Below, one piece after another: positions 48,003 to 59,682 of a DNA stretch of 64,000 nucleotides. The position numbers were made by a program, and so were the translations under genes. The first letter of the stretch is position 1, and each line of letters begins with the position of its first letter. This stretch comes from Lineus longissimus. Its lineage: Eukaryota; Nemertea; Pilidiophora; Heteronemertea; Lineidae. The notes under the pieces are model-generated. The model saw only the letters and a program-made list of their open reading frames with translations. It was not told the origin of the DNA and ran no database searches. The stretch covers positions 8,434,001-8,498,000 of the forward strand of contig NC_088316.1 of the NCBI RefSeq assembly GCF_910592395.1, written 5' to 3'.

Positions 48003-48700
48003 AGACAACAAATCCAAGTAGCTTTCCAACCAGCTCGCACCACATACTGTACTGCTGCATGCACTGTCCAATACAGCACAATTGTTGGCCTCTATTCCCA
48101 GTGCTGAAATGCTTCGCTTGTTAAATCCTGTAAATAATACCGCATGTTCTTCATTTTCCTCAGCTCCTACATCATTAACTACATGTACCTTCTTTAAGTT
48201 CTCCCAACTGTCTGGACAATCCATCAAGAAATGCAGGAAAGAACCACAGGATGTGCAGGTCAATGGTTGGCCATCAGCTCCTGATGGATTGACACGTCTC
48301 TTTCCACCGCTCTCTCCCGACCTGAATCTGGACTGCCCTCTTTGGTCTCTCCATTGATTACCACCACCACCACCAACTGTAGCTGTCCCACCGTTCCTCT
48401 TGTCACCACGATAATTCCCTCTATCACCTGAGTATCTGCTGTCACCAAAAGGCTTTTTAGTGAAATTGGTCACCAATGTTGGTTCTTCAACTTGTTCCAC
48501 CTTGATAGCTCCTCCTGATCCTGTAGCTTTACCACCACTACAGTCACCACCCATGAACTTCTTTAAGGATTTTTGTGCCTGCTCGTAAAGCGAATCTTTT
48601 TTGTCATAGTCCATTCCTGTGAGAACCAACATTTTTTCCTTACTAGATAGACCTGCACGACGTAGCAGCTTGAAAGCTAATATCTCAGAAGGTAACACCA
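48003..48700 (-). pseudogene. Copia gag C-terminus and protease start
   Basis: It begins VLPSEILAFKLLRRAGLSS and continues through a glycine/arginine-rich segment and a zinc knuckle with CTSCGSFLHFLMDCP (C-x2-C-x4-H-x4-C spacing). It ends in protease with the active-site box VLDSACSSTVCGASWLESYL. The coding frame is cut after DLLS by the terminal inverted repeat of the 15.9-kb element. Confidence 0.8.
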
Positions 48701-50015
48701 ATTTTTATGGTTCCTGGTTCTTTCAGAACAGGAACCATATTGTGTTTGGTCATGGTGTCTGTCTGTGTGTGTGTGTGTCTGTGTGTCTGTGTGTCTGTGT
48801 GTCTGTGTGTGTGTGTGTCTGTCCAGTCTTATGACTGTCACAGCTCAGTTAAAATGAGGGTTAGAGGTCTAGAAACAGTTCCTACCCCTAGGTTTGTGGA
48901 CACTAGCAATCTAATGAGCCCATCATTGTCAACTTACGACACGGGGATCATGGTGAAATTGACATTTTGAGATGTGAGATTTTGTCTGTCACACTTTTCA
49001 GATGTGAATATCTCTGTCCCTATTCAAGTTAGAAGTTTGGAAACAAGGTCTACCCTAGGTTATTGATGTGCCTGATTTCAATGAGTGCATCAAATTCAAT
49101 CTCAGTTATCAGGGTCATGGTGATATTGATATCGAATTTGATATTTTGAGATATCTTGACATCTGAGTAAGTTAGCAATGTGCAACCAAGTCTAGGTAAT
49201 GTGTAGTTACCAAAGAGTTAAATGACATGAAAATGTACAGTGTCAGGCATTTGGATCATTAAGATATCATGAGATTTTCATATATCAATTTTGATAATTT
49301 GAACTATCTCGGTCTGTGGGAGGAGTAGAGTCATGGAACCTTCACCTATGCCCAGGTTATTGAGGTTGCCCATTCAGGTTATGCAATGACCTTGAAGGTC
49401 AGAGGTCAAGGTCAAGGTCAAATCACCTGCCAATGAAACCACTGATATTTCAACTGTTTAGTCTATGACACGGGAACAACATGCCAATCTATATCTTCTG
49501 TGATGCTTTGAAGGTCAAACGTCAAGGGCAAGGTCGAAAGTTATGAAGCAGGCATCCTCTCCTATCTCGGTCTGTCGAAGGGGTTGAGTTGTGGAGCCTT
49601 AACCTATGCCTATGATAGGTGGCAGTTTAGATTATGCAGTGACTTTGAAGGTTTGAGGTCAAGATCTGATCACCTTGAAACATAAAACTGTTGCTATTTT
49701 TGAGTGTATATCTTGTGATATTTGAACATGTTTTGGAGGTGCTTTACAAGAAATGTGTATGATGACGTCACAGAATGACGAGAGCATAGCATATTTTCGA
49801 TACTCCATGCTACCAGATCAAAATAAAACGAAATCCTTAGTCTCTGGCTTACAGAGATGCTGAACATGAGATTAACCGGTTCCGCATCGTGCCACACCGT
49901 TTTCAGTGTGAACACTTAATACGAATTAAGGTTTAAATTCAATTCGAATTAAAACTAGTGTCAACAGAACTTTATTTCAACATTCAGCACATCGGGAACC
50001 ATCAGACATTTACAA
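48701..50015. mobile_element. ~1.3-kb insert in Copia gag, type unknown
   Basis: The gag frame stops at about 50015 and resumes at about 48700. ATGGTTCC lies near each end in inverted orientation. Inside are a (GT)n tract (48765-48820) and repeated AAGGTCA words (49390-49670) with ATCTCGGTCTGT occurring twice. Borders are uncertain by a few bases and no clean target duplication was found. No coding sequence. Confidence 0.55.
48763..48822. repeat. (GT)n / GTCT microsatellite
   Basis: About 60 bp of GTGTGTCT repeats. Confidence 0.9.
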
Positions 50016-50358
50016 TGTCATCTTGTTTTACTTTGATCCTCCCATACTTTTGATCAAAATTCGCTATGTATTGATCAATGGACTCCGATGCACTGCGCTT
50101 ATAATCTTCGAAATCTTCAAACTTCTGCAGACTGTCCTCTAATTCATCTTTTCCAAGATGTTTGTCGATGTATGTGATCAATTTTTGCAAACCAGTCTCA
50201 CAATTCAACTCCTCCACTGTAAACTCTTCAAATACTTTCTCTCTTATTTTAATGCCATCAGTTTCTGGCAACCCCAATGCAATCACTACGCCTTGTTATT
50301 GAGCTCTTTGATAAATTGATCGTAGCTCTTTTCTTTTTTGAGTATTGAGGGGGATTAA
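50016..50358 (-). pseudogene. Copia gag N-terminal part
   Basis: It reads SYDQFIKELNN, then in a shifted frame VIALGLPETDGIKIREKV and DYKRSASESIDQYIANFDQK, a typical helical Copia gag. The start codon lies beyond the MITE at 51850-51848 (MSTRI). A shift in an A6 run near 50328 and stop codons near 50287 show decay. The 3' end is broken by the ~1.3-kb insert at about 48.70-50.01 kb. Confidence 0.7.
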
Positions 50359-51834
50359 TGCCGCGTTCACACTAGCGTTTTAATTCGCATTTAAACCGAA
50401 TTTATTGCTTAATCCGGATTAAGTGTTCAGACTAGAGGCCCCTTAATGCGGATTATATGCGAATTAACAAATACGGTTTTAACTCTTTCAGTGCCAAGGA
50501 CGTACATGTACGTCCTAAATATTAAGGTATTTTAGTTCCTCCAGACGACACCAGATGTCCCCAGCTACTCAAATGTGGTTCATATGGTTTCTCTGGCCTG
50601 GGGCGTCCAAATTGAATAATTTTTTCGACTGAGAGGGTGGGGTGGGGTTTGCCACCCCTCATTTTAGGTGAAAAATGGTGAAAATCGGCCAAAAATACCA
50701 CTCCCTCAAACAAATTTAGAACATAATCCTAGTATGCCCCTACTTATTACTGCTGTTTTATTGAAACAGGAGGTAAAGACAAAGGTTTTGAAGAATTTTG
50801 ATGAGTGTATCTCAATTATTTTTGTGAGATTTTGGGTAGTGACAATGCCCAAAAATGCCCAAATCCTGAGCACTGAAAGAGTTAAATGCGTATTAATTAA
50901 TTCGCACTTACTTAATCCGCATCAACATTTGCGGTATGAACGCCGTAGTGTGCATTAACGTGATTTACCGGGTAGTACAGCGTACGGGCATGCGCATTGC
51001 TAACTAGATCACTTCCTTCCGTTTTTTCCACTGGAGATCAGCACGAGGTTTCATCAGTCAATTCCAAAATTTCTGCCCCGATTTACATGATGAGTGATAA
51101 CAGGTGATCATGGACGCAAAAACCATAGCGAACCCTTCATTTTCACGACTATTTGCGTTTAACTAATTCAGCAGAGACAAGACCACAATTGATTTTTTAA
51201 GCCTTTTAGCAGTTAAATTGTCAATGTTTGACCACGACGCATCAAAGAATGCGTCAAGTAGTGAAACTGAACTTCGGATATGATATACGGGTTAGTCTTG
51301 CGAGTAACTGGTGCGATTTAAATTGGTGATTGACCACGGAAATTTTTTTTTAATCGACAAATTAGACAGACTTTGATATTTCCATTCTTTTCAGCCAACT
51401 GGCAGAAAAAACTCAAAACATGCCCCCTATTACCCAATTAGCAAAATTCGAAATTAATTTTTTCATCAAATAATTTCTTTATATCTGTAGACTTGCCACA
51501 GCAAATATTTTTTCAATACCTCTCCAAATATGTACTTGAGAGTAAAAAACATGCACTCGTCTAATTGATAGGCCTCGACCCTCCAACCTATCAATATTCA
51601 TTAGTGGTCTTGTCTCAAGCAGATTATCATTTATGGGCGCAGCCATCTTGGAATGAATGACCTTGACCGCTAACTAGTGCAGTTTGATTCGTCTTTTGTA
51701 GATGGCGCTGTGGTAAATACGGACTAGTGAGATTCGTGTCTGAACACGGCTAGTTCGGAATGAGGGCTTAATCCGCATTCCGAAGTGCGGACTACGGAGT
51801 ACGGTTTAAATCCGCATCTAGTGTGAACGCAGCA
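50359..51834. mobile_element. Harbinger-type MITE in Copia gag
   Basis: TIRs TGCCGCGTTCACACTAG and TGCTGCGTTCACACTAG (complement), followed by subterminal CGCATTTAAACCG-like blocks. TAA is duplicated (50356-50358 and 51835-51837), the TWA target of PIF/Harbinger. The insertion lies five codons after the Copia gag ATG. There is no transposase. Confidence 0.8.
50483..50881. mobile_element. 399-bp TTAA element nested in the MITE
   Basis: TIRs CTCTTTCAGTGCC / complement with TTAA on both sides (50479-50482 and 50882-50885). This is piggyBac/Kolobok-type target use. No coding sequence. Confidence 0.8.
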
Positions 51835-51850
51835 TAATTCTGGTTGACAT

Positions 51851-53670
51851 TTTGCACAGAGTCAGTAAAAGAAAAACAATGATAAAAAAACAGCTCACTT
51901 ACTTCGAATTATCCTCTCCAAAAACCTCAAAGAAGCTCCATAAAAGCTTCCAAACTCCACTAGGCTATTACGTCAGGTTAAATCCAGATAGAATAAGAAA
52001 AGAATCCTTTGAATCCTCACTGAAAACTTCGTCAAAGTTTGACTCAAACAGCCGTCCACTCACCAAAAATCCTCCGCACTCACTGAATTATGCACATCGA
52101 AATGTACATCGCTACACTGTACGCAAAACGCCAACGAAAGATTTCACCACGAGTTGAACTATCCTGCCTATTTAATCCTGCTTATTTAACACCTCATTTA
52201 TTTTCGATGAAAAGAATGGTTAATGGTTGGAGTTAGCACCAGCATCAAAATCAAGGTCATGGTTGTGTTAGCTGTGGCATATGAGAAGGAAAGGTCATGG
52301 TTTGGGTTAGCTATAGCACGAAAAGGCTGGGTAATTGGGGTTAGCAATAGTATCAAAATCAAAGGTCATGGTTAGAGATAGCTCTGCCTCTAGCCAATTT
52401 CCACGCTAAGTCAGCCGGCCCACCTTACTGACTTTGCCTCAAAACACCGTGATAATCTATTCCAGGTATAGGAGATCTATACTACTCGTCATGAAACAAA
52501 ATCGATTCAGTAAAGGGTTATGGTTGGGATTAGCAAAATAGAATGAAAAGGAAGGGTAATGATGGTTGAGGTTAGTGCGCCACTATAAGGTGTCAGAAGG
52601 ACTCAAGATGGTTTGGGGGTTCCACTCCATCGCCTCGAGATAAGGGTCTCAGAAGGACTTACTGGGGGTGGGGGGGGGGGGGTGGGCGTTCCCCCCAATG
52701 CACTGGTTAACTGTCGAACAGTTGTGTGACTTCACTAGAGGACCACAGGTTATACTTGGCAAAGACTGGCGGGCCTTTAGTGGTTTCCGCTGCCACCGAT
52801 GCCCCTAGTATACCACCAGAGGCCCACCGATCGTTCCGATATGGTAATCTTTTGCATATAAAACAGGCAACGAATATAAAGTTCATAATTATTTCAAGAA
52901 GACATTTTCCCAACAAATACAGGAAATTTTCAGTTTTACTGAATTGAGGTTATCACGCCCGTCAGTAAGGTTGGCCGGTTAGCCTAATCCAAGTAGGCCC
53001 CGCGTGATGGCGCTGAGGCGGCTGCTGCCAGGGGCCTAATTCTCAACGATTTTATTTTTGTAATCCTTGACCAGAATTATGGAGTGGCAGGATCTTCGGT
53101 CAGATTTGTTTGGTTTTTTTTATGACCCAAAAATTGGTAATAGTTGATACTTCACAGGAGTTGTCTGTTTCAGTCATAAATAGCATTCCACGATGAGGTC
53201 ACTGCAGTTGCTGCCCTCTATTTCCCCATCGCTGAATTACAGGCAATGTCGGACAAACATTCGGTTTCGTAATGGATTCAGGCTTTCTAACTAGGGCAGT
53301 TAGATTCAATCTGGCACATGTTCGAGTGTTGGAAATACTACATAATTGTTCTGAATATTTCTCTCTCTGACTCTATGGTATCATTCATGCTAAAAACAAT
53401 GCAGGGTCGAAGATAATTGACTTTGAAATAAGCTCAAATGCGTAGAAATAAGTGTCGATGTCCGACTGTCACGTGACTAAAACGTCATCAATATCTTATT
53501 CAAATGACCTTGTGAGCTATGAATAGTAACTTCGCGGAATGCTATTATACAGATTGGATTGTAATGTAAGTGCAGGAATGGACTAGCAGATTTAATTCAA
53601 TAAAATATTCAATGTTTGAAAATCGACGACCAATCTCTGTAATATACGTTGTCTCTACTTATAAGCTCCA
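51851..53670. other. Copia 5' leader and AT-rich intergenic DNA
   Basis: 51851-52160 should be the Copia leader or 5' LTR, but I found no match to the 3' side. 52200-52390 has three diverged ~80-bp units with AAAGGTCATGGTT and GGGTTAGC. 52545-52710 carries a partial copy of the CCCCAATGCACTG-ended repeat. No gene. Confidence 0.4.
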
Positions 53671-53671
53671 G

Positions 53672-54293
53672 CCTGGTGGCCAGTTATGCTGAGGTGTGAA
53701 AGGGTGGATGTCGTCCTGGGTGCCGACAAATGGTACCCAGGTTCGAGATCGACTGGACAATAAGCACCCTGGGTGCCATTACACTAGACAAACAGCACCC
53801 AGCTTCTTCTTCTACACTTTTGCTATACGTACAACCGAGGTTGGCCCCACGCTCACGGAGGTCATGTGTCACGATAACCATCATTTTGCAAGATGGCGAC
53901 CGTCCCTGTTTCCAGCCGCGCTCTAAAAACCTTTCTTTCATCCCGTTTTTCATTCTCTGAATATATCCCTCCTACATACCTTTTCTGAATAAATCATCCG
54001 AAATGTGCTTTCAAAGACCTATAGGCCTAAACACGTTTTTTTCTATTTATCTGTTCTTTTTATTTCGCGCACTGCTTATGCCGCAAGTACCACGGCGCGA
54101 GATAAAACGAGATTGCAAGAAACGTCCTCGTCCCTAAGATCCGTAAGCCAGGCAAAAAGAAGCTGGGTGCTGTTTGTCTAGTGTAATGGCACCCAGGGTG
54201 CTTATTGTCCAGTCGATCTCGAACCTGGGTACCATTTGTCGACACCCAGGACGACATTCACCCTTTCAGCGCCAGTTACGGGCCACTCTCTGC
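53672..54293. mobile_element. Foldback MITE
   Basis: Inverted arms of ~130 bp: GTGAAAGGGTGGATGTCGTC, CAAATGGTACCCAGGTTCGA and GACAAACAGCACCCAGCTT on the left, with the near-exact complement at 54160-54290. The ~350-bp spacer includes CAAGATGGCGACC. Target duplication was not resolved. Confidence 0.7.
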
Positions 54294-54541
54294 AATGTAA
54301 TGAGGAGAGTGTTTGACAGAGTCATTTTACACTGAGGATGTGTGAAGGCAAGTGTCAAATTAACTCACAAAAACTTTTGAAGTCATTGATAAACAGTGTG
54401 GGATTTATGTAAATTAGTGAACCCCTCGCTGAGTGATATGATACAATTTCCCTAAAGTACCAATTTTGTGGTAGAGTGACACAACCACTCTCTTCATTAC
54501 ATTTAATAGAGAGAGTGGTCCGAATAGTAGACCAATACTTC

Positions 54542-55384
54542 GTCCCCAAAAGAGACGACGTGCGAGGTGCCTATTGCGAAAATGATTGGTTAACGAACGA
54601 ATGGCCTTCTGTCCCTTAGCCCATTATATAGCTTCGATCCGCTACGCTGTACATCGAGCCTATGTGCTACCTTGAAAAAAGCCAGGAATTTCAGCCCAAA
54701 CGCATTTAAGCTAAAGCCATGATGAAAAACAGGAAAACCCCTCGGTGTAAAAATAGTTTGACATCACAAGGCTAGCCAAGGGAGCATCCATTAAGTACGT
54801 ACGCACTGAGGGGGGAGGGGGTCTATGAAATCCGTACAATATGCGTACAGGGGGGGAGGGGGGGGGGTTAATGGTCTTGCGTATGTACGCAACCCAAGAA
54901 CCATTTTTTGAACAAATAAAAAATAAATATTATCATAATAATCTTCTTCTCTTTCTTATTCTTATTTGGATAATCATACTTGTTTTTCACAAGATGTGTG
55001 AACTCATACGCTTCTGGGTTCGGATGTTACCCGACTACAATGTTTTAACAATTTCCCGGTAATGCGTGTAGCCGTCGGAGAAAAATTGCGCAGTCGATTT
55101 GCCAATACGATGCCAATCTGATTGTGGCGCCACAATGTAGCAAACTTAGGTACTATGTCTGTTCGTCTGCTAGGAAATTCAAGGTTCTGTATAGGCGTAC
55201 GCTCGTACAGGGGGAGGGGGTATGAGGCAATGTGTACAAGGTGCATACACTGATACAGGGGGGAGGGGGGGGGTCTCAAAATTGGCATTTTCGTGCGTAC
55301 GTACTTAATGGACGCTCCCCAACCAAGCAGGACATTGTTTCCGCAACCAATCATTTTCGCAATAGGCACGTCCCTTTTGGGGAC
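54542..55384. mobile_element. MITE with GTCCCCAAAAG ends
   Basis: Outer inverted repeats GTCCCCAAAAGAGACG and GTGCCTATTGCGAAAATGAT face their complement ending CCCTTTTGGGGAC. It encloses the CAA-flanked element at 54780-55319. Confidence 0.65.
54780..55319. mobile_element. MITE with GGGAGCRTCCATTAAGTACG ends
   Basis: TIRs GGGAGCATCCATTAAGTACG / GGGAGCGTCCATTAAGTACG (complement) with CAA on both sides (54777-54779 and 55320-55322). Subterminal G-runs follow GTACAG. It is nested in the GTCCCC-ended element. Confidence 0.75.
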
Positions 55385-55411
55385 CGCGCCCCCGATAGCG
55401 GCCGCCTAAAG

Positions 55412-56084
55412 CAGGGTGTACACTAGTGAAATATTAGCAACATTTTACCAACAATTTTGCAACAAGCCCTTCAAGGCCCTGTGCAGACTGTGTACACTAG
55501 CAACAAATTAGCAACATTTTTACAACATGTTGGTAAATTGTTGCAAACTTTTAAGCCGGAACAAAGGGAAAATAGGTATTTTGGAGGAAAAATGGATGAT
55601 TTCAAGGAGAGAAGATGTGTTTTGAGTGCTTCTGCAGCAATTTCAGCTGTCATTGTTGAGAGGCAGAAGTGAGAAGAGGCGGGGAAATAAACCAGAGTAT
55701 GGACCAGGCCCTGCAAAATGAGGGTGGATCATGGGGCATATCACTGCCTGTTAAAGGAGTTGCGGCTGATTGACAAGCCATCATAAAAAACTTCCTGCGA
55801 ATGGATGAAATTGCATTCGAAGAACTTCTTGAAAAGGTTTCACCACCCATTACGAAGCAAGACACTCATTTGAGAGTTGCTATACCAGCCGCTTGTTCAA
55901 GTCACATGACCTCAGGTAGATCACATGACGCAAATCCTATTTCTGATTGGCTGAAGAGTTTGCAACAATTTTACAACATGTTGTAAGACGCGTTTTGCTC
56001 TGTACACACTACGCAACATTTTTGCAACATTTGTTGCAACTGGAAATGTTGTAAAAATGTTGCTAATATTTTACTAGTGTACAC
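55412..56084 (+). mobile_element. MITE with Harbinger transposase remnant
   Basis: TIRs GTGTACACTAGTGAAATATT / complement ACTAGTGTACAC, with many CAACATTTTTACAAC-like words. Inside, HGAYHCLLKELRLID and, in a shifted frame, FLRMDEIAFEELLEKV and PPITKQDTHLR match the N-terminal part of Harbinger transposases. The rest is deleted. Confidence 0.7.
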
Positions 56085-56668
56085 AGATCTTCAGCGTCAC
56101 CACCCGGCCCGGGGCCTAATGGTATTAGGCTAATTTTGTGGGAGATTTTTGATACCATGGCCGTTCGTCAGTGCAAATGACGTCACCATAGAATTCCGTT
56201 TATTATCAGATATTCTCACGTGTTGTTGTTTGCCTTTTTGACTGAACTTTTTCGCCGGTGTAGAAGTAGAAAAGGTCCCCCTCGAAAAAGACAGACCATC
56301 CTGAGGAAATCGGGGGTTAATGTTGGATTCTCCGAGCATCCTAGCAGACGTAACCAGTGATTTTCAATAGGCCTATACAAAAGTATAGCAAAAACCTGAT
56401 CGAGGGCCGGGAAGCTAACATTAACCCCTGACTTCCTCGGGATGCATCTTGACCCACAAGTGATTGTTCCGTTACCTCCGAAGGCTCTTTACTTTAAATG
56501 GAGTAGAATACGACGAGGTTTAGAATAAACAAGAATGTTTTGGATAAATATCATATATATACGGATATTTGGAAAATATCAAGGAGTATGAATGAACATG
56601 CCTCCCCCCTTCACAGAACCCAAAAGCCTGTGCCCAGATCCCAGATAATAAGACATTTGAAGTTATTT

Positions 56669-56793
56669 CCCTACTAAAAAAATTACCCTTGGCTAGGGTA
56701 AACGGGGTGGCCCACGTTTACCCGAGAATACCCTAAAAGCCTACCTAACACTGAATTGGCCTACCCCAGCCCAGGGTAATTTTTTTAGTAGGG
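56669..56793. mobile_element. 125-bp hairpin MITE
   Basis: Inverted ends CCCTACTAAAAAAATTACCC and the exact complement, with TT on each side. No other content. Confidence 0.75.
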
Positions 56794-56929
56794 TTGTCTC
56801 GAATGTAGTAATAAAAATATGATAAAAAGGACAGTGGTTGCACCACCCCCCCCAACCCCCCCCCCCCCATCCCCCCACCCCTAGCTCGGGCAACCAGCAG
56901 GCGGGATAATTTTGCTCCGATCTCTTGTT

Positions 56930-59119
56930 CATACGGTGGCCCATTAGGGACATCATGTTTTTTTTTAGATTCAAATACGATTTTTTTTTCTCGAATTTTC
57001 TCCACGGAATTAAGTATTTTCTCCACGGAATTAAGTATTTTCTCCACGGAAATAAATACTTTTCTCCACGGAAATAACATTTATCTCCACGGAAATAACA
57101 TTTATCTCCACGGAAATAAATACTTTTCTCCACGGAAATAAATATTTTTCTCCACGGAAATAACATTTATCTCCACGGAAATAAATACTTTTCTCCACGG
57201 AAATAAATACTTTTCTCCACGGAAATAACATTTATCTCCACGGAAATAACATTTATCTCCACGGAAATAAATACTTTTCTCCACGGAAATAAATATTTTT
57301 CTCCACGGAAATAACATTTATCTCCACGGAAATAAATACTTTTCTCCACGGAAATAAATACTTTTCTCCACGGAAATAACATTTATCTCCACGGAAATAA
57401 ATACTTTTCTCCACGGAAATAAATACTTTTCTCCACGGAAATAACATTTATCTCCACGGAAATAACATTTATCTCCACGGAAATAAATACTTTTCTCCAC
57501 GGAAATAAATACTTTTCTCCACGGAATTAAGTATTTTCTCCGCGGAAATAACATTTATCTCCACGGAAATAAATACTTTTCTCCACGGAAATAAATACTT
57601 TTCTCCACGGAATTAAGTATTTTCTCCGCGGAAATAAATAATTGATTCCGCTGATATGATTGGTCCTGCATTTTAGAGGACGAGGTCAAGGTGAAACTAT
57701 TAACCCTTAAACCCCAACCTTGCGGTAGGCTCGGGAACCAAGCTGTACAGGCGCTGCCCGCTGGAACACGAGGCCGCTTGTCAATCCCGTTTGACATTGT
57801 CAGATCTGACTATACGTGTATAGTGTTGGCATGAAGACTGTGGAAGATGTAAGTAACACGATGATTGTCAGATTTGATACGTTTTGAATCATAAAAATGC
57901 AGTTGGTAGCATCTTTGTAGAGTGGCCTAGTATCAGTGAAGAAAACGGTACGTGGAGACCCACTGCCGATGTTATGTATAGCTAGCTACTGCGCGCGATA
58001 GCTAGCTATACATAACATCGGCAGTGGGTCTCCACGTACCGTTTTCTTCACTGATACTAGGCCACTCTACAAAGATGCTACCAACTGCATTTTTATGATT
58101 CAAAACGTATCAAATCTGACAATCATCGTGTTACTTACATCTTCCACAGTCTTCATGCCAACACTATACACGTATAGTCAGATCTGACAATGTCAAACGG
58201 GATTGACAAGCGGCCTCGTGTTCCAGCGGGCAGCGCCTGTACAGCTTGGTTCCCGAGCCTACCGCAAGGTTGGGGTTTAAGGGTTAATAGTTTCACCTTG
58301 ACCTCGTCCTCTAAAATGCAGGACCAATCATATCAGCGGAATCAATTATTTATTTCCGCGGAGAAAATACTTAATTCCGTGGAGAAAAGTATTTATTTCC
58401 GTGGAGAAAAGTATTTATTTCCGTGGAGATAAATGTTATTTCCGCGGAGAAAATACTTAATTCCGTGGAGAAAAGTATTTATTTCCGTGGAGAAAAGTAT
58501 TTATTTCCGTGGAGATAAATGTTATTTCCGCGGAGAAAATACTTAATTCCGTGGAGAAAAGTATTTATTTCCGTGGAGAAAAGTATTTATTTCCGTGGAG
58601 ATAAATGTTATTTCCGCGGAGAAAATACTTAATTCCGTGGAGAAAAGTATTTATTTCCGTGGAGAAAAGTATTTATTTCCGTGGAGATAAATGTTATTTC
58701 CGTGGAGATAAATGTTATTTCCGTGGAGATAAATGTTATTTCCGTGGAGAAAAGTATTTATTTCCGTGGAGAAAAGTATTTATTTCCGTGGAGATAAATG
58801 TTATTTCCGTGGAGATAAATGTTATTTCCGTGGAGAAAAGTATTTATTTCCGTGGAGATAAATGTTATTTCCGTGGAGATAAATGTTATTTCCGTGGAGA
58901 AAAGTATTTATTTCCGTGGAGAAAAGTATTTATTTCCGTGGAGATAAATGTTATTTCCGTGGAGATAAATGTTATTTCCGTGGAGAAAAGTATTTATTTC
59001 CGTGGAGAAAATACTTAATTCCGTGGAGAAAATACTTAATTCCGTGGAGAAAATTCGAGAAAAAAAAATCGTATTTGAATCTAAAAAAAAACATGATGTC
59101 CCTAATGGGCCACCGTATG
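56930..59119. repeat. 2.19-kb near-perfect palindrome with tandem arms
   Basis: The palindrome is centred on a 10-nt loop at 57989-57998 between GCTAGCTA sequences. The inner ~345 bp of each arm appears identical by eye. The outer arms are arrays of ~22-bp units (GGAAATAAATACTTTTCTCC and GGAAATAACATTTATCTCC with AC) from 57001 to 57640 on the left and 58345 to 59052 on the right. They differ in length and unit order. The outermost ~70 bp (ATACGGTGGCCCATTAGGG) again match. GTTC follows and precedes the ends as a possible 4-bp target duplication. Open frames here are repeat translations. Confidence 0.9.
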
Positions 59120-59568
59120 TTCATGACCATTATTCCCGCCAAAAAACCTTGTGAAATTTATCGCTCAGTAGCCTGGTTTGTCTCATCACCGATAGTGGCG
59201 CTCAACACATCTAGACTTGGATCTAAATATAGATTTTATGAGAAAATACTTTCCCCCACAAAATTGGTGGACACCGGAACTTTAGGGAAATTGCTGATTG
59301 GCCTAGTTAGTATTTCGAAGTGTGTGACCACGCCGAAGCGTAAACTACCAAGCTTGCCGAATTTCTAAAATTCCTCTCAAAAGTCAGGTTTATGCATAGG
59401 CCTAAACTTTGCAAAAAGCACCAAAAATATTCGCAGAATAATGCATAACTTTTTATTTCAGTTGGAACTCAGTGACTGTGTGTGTGTAGTTTGAGAAGTT
59501 CCTCCTGCATGCTCACGCTTGCTTGCGCTAACTCCCCAGATTCGAGTGCAAACCTGTCAACTCAAAAA

Positions 59569-59682
59569 ATGTGGAAGAATTGTGATCCTGATCCTGAGGC
59601 TGAGTTCCGACTCGGTGCACATGAGTTCAAAAACCGACTCTTTTCTAAGCTGAAGGAAAAAGGGCATGTCGATGCTTTGAAG
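59569..59682 (+). CDS. Candidate first coding exon of a LisH-motif protein
   Basis: ATG at 59569 opens 38 codons ending at an AAG/GTAAGG donor. The peptide contains EFKNRLFSKLKEKGHVDALK, which fits the LisH dimerisation motif of centrosomal/ciliary proteins such as OFD1 and the FOP family. Those proteins have the same LF-x-LKEKG-x-LK pattern near the N-terminus. A CAG acceptor at 59460 could join an upstream non-coding exon. No further exon was identified within the window, so this may be a host gene start or a lone resemblance. Confidence 0.45.

Larger units (their letters stand above)
29478..51850 (-). mobile_element. Copia LTR retrotransposon, split by three insertions
   Basis: Minus-strand coding pieces follow Copia order: gag start (51850-51838), gag (50358 to about 50016), gag/protease (about 48698-48003), protease rest and pre-integrase (32069 to about 31655), post-integrase linker (31640-31141), RT (about 30920-29951), RNase H (29934-29478). 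The gaps are foreign insertions whose removal rejoins the codons at two of three sites. Only about 3.6 kb of Copia sequence remains, and the integrase catalytic core is also deleted. Frames are shifted in several places. LTRs were not recognised. Confidence 0.8.

Noticed and set aside
48701-50015. Intron in Copia gag
   Set aside because: The lower border lacks an AG acceptor at the point where the gag frame resumes, and retroelement genomic RNA would lose it.
56741-59368. Open frames translating into repeated FISVEKSIYFRGD-type peptides
   Set aside because: They are translations of the 22-bp tandem units on both arms of the palindrome, with identical frames on opposite strands and no domain.
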